64,000 nt of DNA from NCBI GenBank assembly GCA_029204225.1, contig CM055102.1:22656160-22720159 (forward strand), written 5' to 3'. The translations under genes and the position numbers were made by a program. Below, one piece after another: positions 36,004 through 51,000 of this stretch. The notes below the pieces were generated by a model. The model did no database searches, had not been told where the DNA came from, and was given only the letters and a program-made list of their open reading frames with translations. This DNA comes from Diphasiastrum complanatum. Lineage: Eukaryota; Streptophyta; Lycopodiopsida; Lycopodiales; Lycopodiaceae. How positions within the stretch are numbered: position 1 is the stretch's first letter; each line of letters opens with the position of its first letter.

Positions 36004-39000
36004 CTGCAAAGGATTGATTACCAAAAATTATATCAGTTTAAGTCAATAAATCATATGGCTGATCTGACAAAATGAACACGAGTTGCTACCAAAAGAAAGT
36101 CATCAAATTGCTCACCCTTTTACTTGGTCTACCCCGTGGTGGAGGTAATCGTCTCCTTTTCCGCTTTCGCCTCAACTGCTGGTCCATTCTGTCTATAGTG
36201 GTTCCTCCATCTGCCACTGATGAGAAAAACTGGAAAGATGAGGGCAGATTCATGTGGCCATTGGATTGATCAGATGGATAACCTGGCCGAGAGAGGGAGG
36301 TAGGTATCTCGTCCCACTTCGAAATGGGAAATTTTTGAGGAAGAGGTGAAAGGCCAGTTGTATTTGTGAACGTCATACCATCTTCCTCAGCCATCTGCTG
36401 CAAGAAAAAATTTGGATGCAGTAAGTTGATTCTAACAGTGAGCACTTTTTGTGCAGCTAGAGAATTTCCATTCATTAAAATGCCATACAGATTTGGAAAT
36501 CAGCTACAGTAGTCTTGTTCAAACAAATGACTTTGCAGTTTCAAAAAGACAAAGCAAAAACTGTCTAGATGTTACCTTATAGTTCATATGTAGTCTTTGC
36601 AAATGCATTTCACATTCAATAACCTCGCGTTTCTTTTCTTCCCTCTGAAGTAGGAAAAGAAAGAACTATGTTACATGCATACAAGAAGGCTTAAAGCCAA
36701 TAGCCCAACTTGCACCAGTTATCAAAAAAGAAATTTTTGCACTCTAAAAATACAAATAGTGCCTGCATGACCGATGCAGATATAGTGTATCTGAAATGCT
36801 CCCAACTAAACATTATTATCCCTACGCTTAATTTCGACTTGAATGTGGCCCAGTGATTTGTACTATTTTGACATTTGACTGACATATAGACTATTGCAGC
36901 ATATTGGAAAGACAGCCAAGCAATCAACCATCAACTACAATTGAGAGATTCCAAGACACAACAGATGAAAAAATACACAAACTGATTTGTACGATTTCAT
37001 GTTTCAAAGTGCAGCGGATCCGTGTGGCATGTACAGAGGAATCATGAACGTCTAGTACAAAGATGAAAAAATACCACATCTATCTGAACAGTACCAACCA
37101 TTATCACTAAACGACACACCCAATATGTACAGGTTGTACTCCCACTGGAACTGGCTATCCTCTGATTTAAAGACAGAGCCCTCTCTGAAGCTAGAAGAAA
37201 ATGTGCAGCCCAATCTCAGCATGCATCTACCTGTATCACTACTCAATGACCTCCTGTGTGATCCTCTGGGTCTACTTGGGGGTCATATTGGGACCTGTTG
37301 GGGAGTCTAACAGATCTTATGCCACCATCGCTACCACCTCTCCTTACCTGCAAGTCCATGAACCTCAGGCTGCCTTGAACTCTCCAACTAGTCACTAGTG
37401 CTTGCCATGAAAAAGGCCCCATGGTCCCACAAAGTATCTAGCTGTGACTATGTCTCGACTCTCTGCATCTGGATCCACATGAACTTGATAGTAGGAAGCA
37501 TAGAGAGAGGCTCATCACTGAAAAGCGACCAATAGCCAAAGCACACTTTTGTGTTGGGCAATCTGCTAGTCCTGTTAAGAGACACCACTTAACAGGTGGA
37601 ACAGCCACTTGCAGGGAGTTAGTTGGGTGAAAAATCCACACTACCACTAAGGCATGATTGCCGGTGGAGCCTATCACACGCCCATGATGGCGGCGCCGCA
37701 GTGAGAACGCGGTTAGTGAAAACGAGGAGAGTTGACTGGGCCGGAGGCAATCCGATGACAATAACTCCTAGTGTGAGGGAATTCTCCCTTAGCCACGTTA
37801 GAGGCTTCATACATACATACATACACTGAAAAGCGACCTCCATCAAATCTAGTTTGTTTTCCACTGCGTGACTCTCATCTTGTCCGTCCTCAGAGCTTAC
37901 TCCTGCACAAGGAAGATAAGCAAGATGGTAAGTGAAAGTCAACAAGGAATAAACCGTTCTTTCTACATTGTATTAATGCCAGATAATCATCCAAACATGC
38001 AAGTAACAAAGGGAAAAAATGAATTATGCACGTACCTATACACCAGCCATGTCAGGTGCAAGACTCCCAGCTTGATGGTTAGCATGTGATGCACCTCCAG
38101 TGAGACCCTCGTGTCAAAGTAGATCCTGCTCCAAGCTTGCGCAGGAGGCACAGCTGGAGCAGCTACCGTCTTGTAGAAGAATGCATTCCTTAGGGTTCAC
38201 CTATGTATGCCCACCTTGAAGCAAAGAGCTAACCTCGACTTAGTGTTCTACAGAACAAAGAGCCCATTGCACTTCTTTATGTGAAAGTGCCCATATGCTT
38301 CAACTTATAAACAAAATTTTAACAGTCTTTGCAAAAATTTCAGTGGCAAGCCTCCTCGACAGAGAAGTGGGACCCCAAAGGTGGTCCGATCCACCAAGTG
38401 CCTAGACGTAGCCTAGAGCTGCACCTCCTTGGCAAGAGGACGTGCGAAGATTGTACTTCAAAGATTGACTGGCATTGCCTATAGATTGCACTCTCTCGCT
38501 CAAGGGACCACTGCTGCTATCTGCCTGGATCAACCATCTTCATGCGCAGAACCAATCCCTATCTGCTCCTTGAAACTCTTATGGAATTCCAATATCCCAA
38601 GCACTGCAATATACATGATAACATGTATGATGTATAGTTGCCCTGCATTCTGGAATGTGAACAGAATGCTTTTTCGGAATGCTCGAGGATTGAGTTGTTT
38701 CCACAATGCTTCCTTTTTTATATATGGATTTCTTTTTCGTTGAATTTGGATGTAGGTGAAACAAGGAAGTGCTCATAAAAAAGTTGATCTCTAAGAAAAG
38801 AAATATAGCGGCTAATACAAATTTCAAATTTTAATACAACTGAATGATTACTATAGATTCTGTACACTGTCATGTGTCGTAGCTAGTCTATACTACATAG
38901 ATGTGTACAAATTTTCTTTTTTCACATCTTTGAAGTAACTTTAAGAGTAACCAAACACTATTCAACACCACTTTGTGTTGAAATACTTTTAAGCTCAAAA

Positions 39001-42000
39001 GAGAAACGTTGCTAAGATTCTAGTAGGTTGCAAAGGTCAAAACTCGAGATCTAGAGGGTGGTGATGGGCATCTTCAAAACGCACTACATCTTTTTGAAGT
39101 ACGTTGCAGTACGATGCAACATTATTCCCATTGTTTTTGAGGTGGCATTAGGGTTCATTCTTGCAGTTGTGCACAAGCATATTTCCAATCGATATCTACA
39201 ACTTGCTTGCAGCTATATCAACAGAGCTTCCACTTGTTTGAATTATTCTTGAGCATGTGAGTCATGGGTATTTCAAAAGTTATCAAGATGCCTTCCGCTC
39301 ACAGTATTTTTTGGTAATCCATGATATGCTTCACTGGCTGATTAGTTTCTACCTTATCGAGTGATATAACATTCAGATTTTTTAACCCTAAAGTGTAATA
39401 TTTGAAATCCTATATTATCCAATTTAAAGAGATAATATATGAGACAATGACAATAATATCTGTATTTCTATGACAATAAAAAGAGAGATTTCAAACTACA
39501 TTCTGTTGAGCTGAAATACTGCACTTTCGATTGCTCTCGGGATGGAAACCAGTTTGGATGAAACATGTGAGTGCGCGCCCACATGTGTCACGCATGCGAG
39601 CGTGTGCGTATGATTGAATGCATGCGTGAGAACAAAATATGGGATGTATAAGTGGTGGCAAATAGCTCCATGTATAGAAATAGATCCAAGTGTAACCATA
39701 AGAACCATGCATATCATAAAATAGAGGCCTTAGTTGGCCCCAAATATATCCCAAAGTAGAGCTCTTCGACTTGTAAATGGCCCCCAAATAAGAAATGGAC
39801 TGAAGGTGAATGTACGTAACGTAAATGCTCTACAATGATGGAAATTGATACCTCAATAAAATTTGCAAAAAATGCCATAATTTGTGTGTCATAACTCTGC
39901 GGCATGTGATGACACATGAAGTTAGTCTGATTAAATGTGGAAGCATATGTCTCAGCACAGAAAAGATGCTCCAAGCCAACAATATAGGACATGAGTGCCA
40001 TACAAAATATATATCAGTAGAAAATGAATTTGACTACAAGAATGCATCCAGATATTTTCTTATATTTAACCTACTGATGTTTCTACATTTATATGGCACT
40101 CATGAGCCAAAAGTGATTGTGAGCTCATAACGAGATCGTTTGTAAAAGAGGAGCACCGACGACATTTACCGTATTGATTGAGAAGTTGGAGTTAGTACAC
40201 AAAATTACAAAAAGATGATTCCAGAACTTGAAAGAAAAACTAGAAATCACAATGAATCAATTTAGAGTCATCCAAATGAAGAGCTAGAAAGTGTCATGTA
40301 AGTGTTCAACTTTAGGAGAAAAATCCATAGAGAGTTCTTCACCAAAACATAGGCACATCGAAGTGAGGTTCAAATCCTTCCAAACTGGTTCAATTCAACT
40401 AGTTTTGAATGGAGTTTTTAATAGGTTTTCTTTTGGGGAAAACTTCAACTTCCCAAATGTCACTGCTTGGAAAAGCAAATAAGTTTCCTGACAGTTTGTG
40501 TAATTATGGGTTATACAAGCAATTAGAATCTTATCACAGGTGACTAGAATCTTCACAAGTCACAGGTGATTAAAATCTTTACAGGTCATAAATAGGCCAT
40601 TAGATACCTATAAAATTATATATAGGCCCTCACATACTAGGATAATTCATAAAGAAAAAACATAGGAGAGCCCTGCCATCTATGCAATGATTCAGTGAGG
40701 TTGTACTCTAATCAAGTAAGATTTTTGTATTGGCCTAGATGAGGGGAGGTTTGCGCATTGATTGAGTGAGGATTATATGCACAGATGTTGCTAGGATGAA
40801 CGATGCAGCCATGGAGAATACTGTTGCAGATATGAATGTCTCCACTTTCTCTTGATGATCTTATAGAATTAGGGTTGAACTCTAATTTCAAAGAGAAGTG
40901 AAAAGAAGGGCAACAATTTTGTGCAGTATGCCCCTCATCTAAAGGCCCAATTTGCACTGTGAATAAAATAAACGGTAGCCATCAAAGTAATCACGGCACA
41001 TGAATAAACTTAATCACTCGTCCCACAAATAGCAGCTGCCCACTGAGTACGCAAAGATACATAAGATTAAAAACAACAATTCAAGTATGAATAAAACTAA
41101 TCACTCGTCCCACAAATAGCAGCTGCCCACTGAGTACGCAAAGATACATAAAAACCTAGAAATAAAACTGATACGAAACTATGGTGATAATAACGACACA
41201 TCTATGTAAGATGTTATAACATTAATGAAATAGCAATGAGAGTAGCGGTTACTCCAGACTATCTTTGAAAAGTAGTGGCTGCGAAGTAATGCATTAGATG
41301 CAATAGAGTGACTCTATTGCAAATAGTAGTCTCTGACATGTGTGTGACCAATCGAATGTGCACTTACAAATAGGAAGACAGCTAATCATCTTTTTGGTAG
41401 ATCCTTTCTAATACCACTCATCACACATGGCAGTGATAGAACAATGGATACAGTTCGTCCAAGGATCATGATTATTCTTTGGGCCCTAATTCAAAGTTTA
41501 GAAACCTGATTTTTTTTAATGATTCATTAACCAATTAAAGAGTTCCAGGGCATACAGATTGTCCTCCATTCTAAATCCCCACAACGGACTCCAAATATGT
41601 CAATTTCAAATAAGATGCCAGCATGAGAAAAATTTGGAATCAACTAATCAAACTATGTATATACATACACAAGCCTTACAATTGAGTCCCCTTTCACAAT
41701 CGATGAATAGAATCGATACTTTTTTTTTTCCTCTTCATTTTCACCTGGAAGGCATAATGTGGAAAGTAGATCTATGATGTCTACGGTTTTCAAAACGATT
41801 GATTCAATTTTGCTTCTCTACCTCGTAGTGTAGATGGTCGCAACATTTGTCAAGACTCAACATTGTCATTGGTGTCAATGTCTCTGCAGAATATCTACAT
41901 CATCCTTTGAGTCAATGTGTGCCTATGCCCAAGGCCAACGTTTGTAGAAAAAGGAGGTCATCTGCATCTTGGAACTTTAACTACTAAAGCAACATGACTC

Positions 42001-45000
42001 ACATTGCAGATGAAACATCTCTCAAATTATCAGTGCTACATACCTCTAATCCTGATATAAAATCACTGAACAAAGTGTGACTAGTACCAGTATCAGTCTC
42101 TCATAACTCTCTATATGAGCACATCTTGATCGTACGTTGCGGGGCTAGTTGAGGGTCGCATCAGGCCAGCTTCGCATTTCATCACATCATTCAACGATTG
42201 ACACTGGACGGTTCCAAGGTATTTCGAGAGGAGAAGTTTTTTCAGTTATGCTCTTTGAGTGAGGCAAAGTTTGAGGAGCACTTTATCTTCAAGACCCTAT
42301 CTACTAGGAGATTAGAGGGAGATACTACTGCTTGTATCGTAACATGTCCACTATCAATGGCTCATAGCTCTGAGGATCCCCGATGTATTGCACTTATGGT
42401 TTGGGAGACGCCCTTACTATCAAAGGAGATGTGTCAAATAGCTCAACACAGTCATTTCTAGTTCTCAGCTCCAGATCACCTCTTTCTTCTCTAGGAGATA
42501 GCACACTTGACATGTACATTTATTAGTCTTATATGCCTTTGGGCATGGAGAAGGCATTAATAAAACTCCGCATCCAGCTTCCAGGCAGAAAGCGCTACCT
42601 GATGACATGATAGCGCTGCCTGCGTGGCAGGCAGCTGCGCTGCATGTAGCGCCAGGCCCCCCCCCTTTGTCCAATCAGTTCCCTCTCCCTCTAGGCAGAT
42701 TGCTGATGTCAATGTTTCCTCTGATCTTCCAAGCAGCCCTACCCCCTCCTCGGCATCTATCTCTGATATCATGTCTCATGATTACCTCCTTCCAAAGCTA
42801 TAGAAAGGGTTTTTTTTATCTATGAGCTCAGAATTATGAAACAGGAACTGTGTGAGCTTAAGCAACAGATGAGCTCGTTAGAAACAGAAAACGACAAGGT
42901 CAAGGAGGAAATGGGACATTTACAAAAGGAAAATTTGCAGCTTAAGAGGCAATTGGAGGTGGATAAAAGCACACAAGACCTGCTTCAAGAAACGGCGGAA
43001 AAAGTCTCTCGTTTGGAATAAGGGACAAGAACATGGGCCTCACTGTTTGATGAAGGTAAATCTGAACTGAATGTGAAGAATGTTATTGTTGAATCTACTG
43101 TTTTGTCGGAACAAGAAAGAAGGGCAAGAAAAGCTCTCAACATTCATGTAAGAGGGATTCTAAATGGGGGGAAACCCATTGCTGAAGCTAAAGACTTGCT
43201 CACAAATTTGATGGTTTTGATACTGTATGGAGAGGCAAATTTGATGATAACAGATTGTTTATTAAGTTCCATTCCATTGAACACCGTAAATGCAGCCTTG
43301 AAGCTTAGGGGCAAGCTCAAAGGCACAAGCCAAAAAGTAGTTTTCGTCGATGGGAAACCAAGATCTTATGACAAACCTGCTTACTAGGGACTCAAGGCTC
43401 CCGGGCATAGGAGCAGCCCGAGATCCCCAAATAAGCTTAGGTTAGGTTTTTGGAATTGTAATGGTTTTCATTCATCATCATTAACAGGTGATGTACAGGA
43501 TTTTCTTGGCCGATGTGACATTCTTTTATTGGTAGAAACTCACAAATCTAAATACCATCCTCTTCCATGTGTTACAGATTAATCTTGGTACTCAATATTC
43601 CGTCCGTTTATGCGGGGGAAGAAATCACACTGGTCAGGGGGAGTGGCTTGTTTATACAGGAATGCTTGTACCTCAGTTTTCAGGATGGTTAAGTAGGATT
43701 CATTTGCTCACTACATTTGGTTTCAGTTTTTTGGACAAGCATTGGGGCTTCCATAGGATTTTTCTTGGCAGTTTGTTCTATTGCTCCTCATACTTCTATT
43801 TTTGTGGATTTTGGTGGTGACCCATTCCAAGTTCTCTCAAATGGCATAGCCAGGTTCTCTCTACAAGGGTATATCCTATTAGTAGGGGATTTTAATGCCC
43901 GCACATCCACCAGACAATCTAAGTTTCACGCTGATCACTTCCAGCTTTATCCGTTGGATACAGGACTAAGCAGGGCTTCACAGGATGCAAAGACACCAGT
44001 GACTCCTTTCGGTGAGCAACTACAAAAGCTGACTGAGGCACATTCATTAACCATCTTGAATGGCCTTTTGCAATGGCCATCCTCCTCTTCATTTACATGC
44101 CACCCACATGGTGGTGGACAGTGTGTGGTTGACTACTTCATTGGATCACCAACTTTGATTCCACACATATTTGACTTTAGTATCCTACCACCTACCTTAT
44201 CACATGTTGTCCCTTTTCATTGGTCATGTCACCCCTCCGCCCAATATACCGCGATCACGTACTACTCTTCCTGCATTAAGTTTTCGACCCATCGTACTTC
44301 TGGTTACTCTTCATCTTTGATGTCTCTCCTTCGTGACTTCCCCTTTTCATCCTCAGTTGAGAACCAGGCTACGTTCCTTTCACAGTCTCTACTACATGCT
44401 GCTTCTTCTTCATATCCAATAAGGCTTATTTCCACTCATAGTTTGTTGTGAAGTTGTCCTGGCATTAAAATCACTAGTGAGAAAGATGTAACCTAGTGTT
44501 GGGTGTAGTGACTCCCTGTATAAGCAAGCAACACCACCTGAGCCTCTACTACTAGCGGATCAAATCTCATGTCAATAGATCGAGTCCCATCTGTAACCTA
44601 GAAAAGTAGGTAATCCTATATCCTAACTCTCATGAGTCTTCGTGAAGAGCAATAGATCTCTTTCACCAATAAATTCAATTAAATCACCAGCAGTGGATGA
44701 TGAATGTATAATGTTACAATTCCAAACTCCAGTATGCAAGCAGCATGGATGGGGCCCCCGTATGCTCCCAATACCGAGCGCCCCAATTTCCTATTTCTTG
44801 GAATCATTTAACGTCTTGTCAATTATCAAATTTAACAAAAAAAAACGCATGCCCAATCAATGATTGTCAGGCCAGTACTCCATGCCTCCGCTGCGTACAT
44901 GGCTGAGGGTATGACCATAGTATCAAAAAGTCGGCACTTACTGGTCACATCCCTGATGTGTGAACTGAAGCACACTCTCTCCAGATCTACCAATGAGGCA

Positions 45001-48000
45001 TAGCCCTTCCGTAACCGGAAAACAGCTGCTAAAAGTGGGACCAGAGAAAAAAAACCCACAAATATGTGTAGGAGTCAACCACCTCAAGTGGGTGACCATC
45101 CCATAGAAGCTCCTGACCTATCATGAAGGATCTGGAAGTATTAAACACCATGATCTTCCTCTTGGTCACATTTACCGATAAACCCACTATGTACAGAAAG
45201 AAAGAAGAGCATCTCGATGCTACTGCAGGCCCTCCCTCGTTCTCGAGAGTAAAACTACATCATCAGCATACAACAAGATAGCAATAATAAGGTCACCCAA
45301 TGTACAGCCCTCCCCTCCACTCCGTATAACCTATCTAGCTCACTATGTATAGGCCAAAGAGTGTAGGTGAAAGTGGACAACCTTGTTTGACCCCAATAGT
45401 GCTATCCACCTCTTGCGATACAACCCCTGATACTCAGAACCGGCCATACGCAATTTTCCTCTTTCGAGTAGTTCTACAATATATATGGGATATGTCTTTT
45501 ACCAAATGGGGAGGTGCATAGACCAAATTCTCATGGAGGTGGTTGCATTCTTGGTCATACCATGGGTTATGTGGTCGATGGCGTCATTGATGCTTGGGTC
45601 GTGAGGGTGGAAAAGCAAGAGAAGCCGCAATATGGATGGTCTGGACAAGAAAAGGAGACTGATCTTCTAAAGTATGCTCAGGGCTTCCCTGTATATAGGA
45701 GTGTTGTGGGAGGTGTAGCAGAATGCAAGCTTCACAATGGGGACTAATGGTCGAGTGTGTGGATCTAATGAATGTAGAAGCTAGAGCCCAAACCCTCTGA
45801 TACCAAGTTATGAGCAAAATGTCATACATAAAGCACAACAAGAGAGGAAGGTGCAAATATACTAATAAACACTAGAGAACAACCAAAATCAGCTAATGAT
45901 GATCGCTGAGAATCTGCCCATAAAAGCTGATCTAACTAGATGAACTGATGCTAATTGAATCTAAAATTATCTACACTATGAGCTACTCTATAATCGATCT
46001 ACAAAGCTAGAATGACACCATCATGCTTATTTGAAATGGCTAAGACCTTACGGCCCACAAGTTAGCTCAATAATGACTAAAACCATAATAAATAAAGTAA
46101 GCATTAATTTGAAAAGGAGTGTCCCAAGGGCCCAAATACCAGATGGTGTATAAATCCAATAATAAGAAATAGTAGCATGGGGCCCAAGGATTAAGAACAT
46201 ATCAATAATATTTTTGTAGTCAATAGCTACTAGTTGTAGTGTACTACTAGATAATCATTTTGATCTCAGTAAACACTTCAGATAATAAGCTCAAACATAA
46301 CTCAAAAGAAAGGATACTCAAATATTTGGCATAAGGGATAAGTCATTGCATTGCTTACCTCTCAAATTCTTTAGCAGCATGTTCATTGCATTTGCAAGCT
46401 GATTATGTTTCTATTTTACCTATTGCATTACTGCCTAAAAATTGGGGCATGAAACAACCTTACCTTTCGCACAGCTAGAACTAATGATTTAGCTTGCTCC
46501 AAATTCCGGCGTACCTGAAAAAGATGATGATAAAGAGTCCTCTACTAGATTAGACCCATATCGGCTCCATAGTAAAACTAATCAAAGCAATAATGGAAAC
46601 TATACCATCATACTTATATTGCCATATGCATTATTTTATAGGCTATAAGTCGTTAAGAAAGTAGCTTGTGAATAAAGCGCTAAATTGGATAACTGCTAGA
46701 CGAAACAGCAAAAAACACTAATACTTTCAACTCTAAAATAAAGGACATCCAACTACATAACTTGATTCAGGTTCTCAAAGACAAAGGCAGGTAAAACAAG
46801 GAATTCCAATGCTATTGTGAAGCTTGAAAATTTTAATTTTGGAAACCTTTGATGGAAAAAGTTTTGTAGGGTCCAGAAAGTGAAAGGTAAACATAAACAA
46901 CACCAAATAAAGAAGAGAAAGATGTACATAGAAAGACTTTATAATGTGGAAATCAGTGAAATGAATCAATCTTTTGAAAAATAACAAGGAAACAATGTAC
47001 CTTTTAGCCAAATTTCATCCCTTGTATATGATACCTCTTATATTGTTTGGAATTCTTACTTCAATTAAGTAAGCTTCAGGGCTCTTTGACAAGAATCACA
47101 GAATTTGCAGTTTAAACTTGTAAAGAACTACATCCATTGAAAATAAGTTAGAATGCTGGAAGATAGGTTCACCAAGAACTAAAGTCCACAAACTTATAGG
47201 CAAAGTAGTTTTTACTTCTTTGGTAGCAAACAACAAATAACGAATAATCTCTGAGAATTTTCCCTCTTTGGATTTTAAAAAAGTTTCCTTTTTGAATTTG
47301 TGGAGCGAAGTACACAAATGAGATCCAAATCGATTCAGAATGTTCTAATGTTTTGGAAGATTATGTATGTAAGGGAGACCCTCTCTAATAACCAGATAGA
47401 CTTTATCTAGTCTGTAATAATCTTTTGGAGATTGTTGTTTTGAAATATGTAGCGTTTGCTAGGGACCAAGGAGCCTTGGGATATCATTGGTACCTTGTAC
47501 ACTGCTATTTGATAGTAAGAAACTACTTCGGAGACTACCTACATATCGGATGGTGTTGATGCAACCGTACATTGCTCTTTTCTGAGTTCCTTAGCTAACA
47601 TTCAAATGTTGATGTAGCGTTCTCCTTGAGGAGGAGTTGAATAGGATTGTGGTTTATGGTATTCTCCCTTATTTCCTGTCAAGAATACAAGCGATTGTTT
47701 TCTACATTGAGTGCTCCTTTGTGATCTCTTATAATAAATGCCACCGGACATACTCATTGTGCATTGCATACTCATATACTTGCTAGTAATCTTTTGAGAC
47801 TCGTTTCCATTGTTTGCTCTCTTAAGGTCCCATTGTTAGACAAATGTGTTTTCGAAACGAAGTTGTTAACACAAAAATCCTTTATCTTTTTATTTCCATT
47901 GTGGTGATTGGTCCTTGTTTACAAAGATTGCACCTAGCACTAGTAAGTGAAGTTGTCAGATAATGGCACAATCTAGTGTGAGAATTACAGGTCAGTTGTC

Positions 48001-51000
48001 GTGTAATAGGCTCTAACTCTATCTATTATTGTATGTTCAAAGACCATATGATCTTGCCTCCTAGGCTTTGTTAGTAGTAGGATAAGGAATTGAGCTGATT
48101 CGAATCAGTCGGTTTGAATCGGCTGATTCATCCAATTCGAACCAGCCTAGGTCAGTTCAAATCGCAAAATGGTTCGAACTGTTTTTTTTTTCTTTTTTGG
48201 GTTTTCTTTTGTACTAAGCCGTTTACCCTTACAAAAAAAGGTTCTGAATGCTATTTACAGCACTTTATATACTACTACTAGTAACTATTTTGTTCGTGAC
48301 ATGTGAATTGATCTGTCTACATGTTTGTGCAGTGAAATTTGAGAGTCAAGACTGGTAGTCTGGTTACCTTTGGTAGCATTGAGCAATTTGAGTTATGAGT
48401 AAAAACTTATGCCATTGAACAAACATGAATTATGATAGTAGATACATCTTACTAGTAACTTCAGCACACTTGGCAGGGGCAGAAGCCAGATTTCTATCGG
48501 ACACACTTCTTGGAGTTGGACACATCAGGTTTTCCTATACGAGCACTTTACCTTGACCATGGTCTGTCACATTGCCTACGCTTCACTCTTGGGCAGCTTC
48601 GGGTCTCTTCTCACCAGTTGGCTATTGAGACGGGTTCCCAAAACACGAGCAGAGATTATGTCAAATGTGTTCCTTGGGGGAGGCAGAGCCAGAGGAGCAT
48701 TTCCTTTTCAGATGCCCAGCTTATTATGAGATCCGTGGCCGTTACCATTGTCTCTTCAGAGAGACACCCTCTCTCCACTCTCTCATCACTTATGTCAATC
48801 CTCGATGTGTCGGTCTTATGCTATACGAGATGTCTTTATTGCGGAGAGCTATATAGTGACACTCAGCCGCCGATTACGGATTTCTTCACCAGTCGTCATC
48901 CACGTGCGGATACAATGTTGGAGGATAACATAGACATTGGCCTAGTTCACCGTGCTCGCCGATGACGTCTAGCCTTGGACACTACCATAGTTCATATGAC
49001 CACATAAATCGGGAGAATACGCCCTAAGAGACCTCACCGTATTTAGCATCAGGGCACACTCCACCGTCCTCAATGACATCAGCATCCTTTGCCTTCCATT
49101 GCTGCACTACCTGCCAATGGACCTCGGATCACTGACTACTTCGGTAGTCTCGGTGGATAGCATAAGCACACTTTATAGACTTATTTAACCTGATGCAGCT
49201 CACTCAAGGGCAATTATTATGTATTTCACATGTATTCCGGATCATGCTCTTTTCTTTTCATTGTTATGGAGTATGCTCCCTGGCAACTACACACTTGAGA
49301 TGTACTATTCAGTCTTATATGCTTTTTGGCATCATGGACGTTAATAAAGCTTTCTCTCTTTCGTTCCACCCATTCAAATAGGCGTCGCTTTCCAGCTTAT
49401 TGCATATATTCAGAGAGTTCAGGCTCTGCCAGATACAGATATGAGATATACACAGACAACACTTGCTTCCTCACACTCCCTTCATGACCAGGGCTATCGA
49501 TTGTCGTGGTTCTCTCAGGCATCCCACTTCCTCCTTGAGTCATTTGGTATCTCCATTATAGCGCTCCCCTCAGGTACTCATCAATATATCAGGCGCTTCT
49601 TATATCGGGCATATCTCGATCGTACTTGGAGGCGACAGCTTGGGCTCAAACCCGACTATTACTGAACTCATTTTATTGAGCTTGAGATAGCAGGGTTCCC
49701 AGTTTTGCCACACTATTTGGACTCAGGATTATCACACAGTCTCAGATTTACATTGGGACAGCTCCGCGTGTCATCACATCAGTTGACTATTGAGACTGGG
49801 AGATTCCGGGGTACCCCGAGAGAGGAGCGGATTGGTAAGTTATGCTCCTTGGATGAGGTGGAGTCAGAGGAGCACTTTATCTTTAGGTGCCCGGTGTATT
49901 ATGAGATCAGAGGGAGATACCGTTGTTTGTTTCGTGACACACCTGTCACCCTACCATCCCTCCTAGCCTATGAGGACTCCCGATGCGCTGCACTCATGAT
50001 ACGAGAGATGTTCATACTGCAACAGGACTTGTGTCAGACAGCCCAGCAAAGTCATGTTTCTCAGCCTCAAATCACTTCTTTCTTCTCCAGGAGGAGAGGA
50101 CGAGACCTAGTATTTGATGATGATGATGATGACGACGACTTACCTGCCCATAGAGATCGGAGACATTGTCCCACTCATACTCATGTTGCAGCACGAGCTA
50201 CTCTACCCATCACGAGGAGACTTCATCCTCCTAGACAACGTCAGCGACCACCAACGGTCCTTCATGCTGCTGCCCGTATTACATCCTTTTATAGCATCAG
50301 CAGGGCAAGATTGGATGCTAGTATCATACCTTATTCATGACAATTAGCAATATACATGCTCCCACATGTTTCATATATTATCACAACAATTTCAGTTCAT
50401 AGCACTTAGATTTGTTATCTCTGTTATCGTTTTGGAGACGTTTCATACGCTCCCATTGTTACCACATACTTGACATGTATATTTACTAGTGTTATATGCC
50501 TTTTGGCATGGAAAAGACATTAATAAAACTTTCTTTCTTATCCAGGTTGAGGAAAGGCGTAAAGCCTTCCAAGAGGCCCAAGAGTCTGGATGGACGGGTG
50601 GACGAGATGCACTTTATTGATAGCACTCCTAGCAGCTCTTAGTGCTAGGGATTTGGGGTCCTCGGGTATGGGAGTACCCTGGGGCCCCATCCACACCATC
50701 ATCTCCAGATTGGAGTATGGAACTGTGATGGTATACACTCATCTTCTACAGCAGACGATTTGATTGATTTCATCACTGGACGTGATTAACTAGTAGCTGA
50801 CTTCCTGCACGATATGCAAGAAATGCTACAGACAGCACATGAGAATGTCCGATGTGCCCAAGATAGGGACAAACACTATGCTCCTCTGAAAAGATTACCT
50901 CGAAATTTTCAAGTGGAAGATTGGGTGTATTTATGAATCACGAAGGATTCAAGTGTAATGCGTTCTGTGTCCTCATGTGGTGTCAAGGAAGCGCTTGGCT

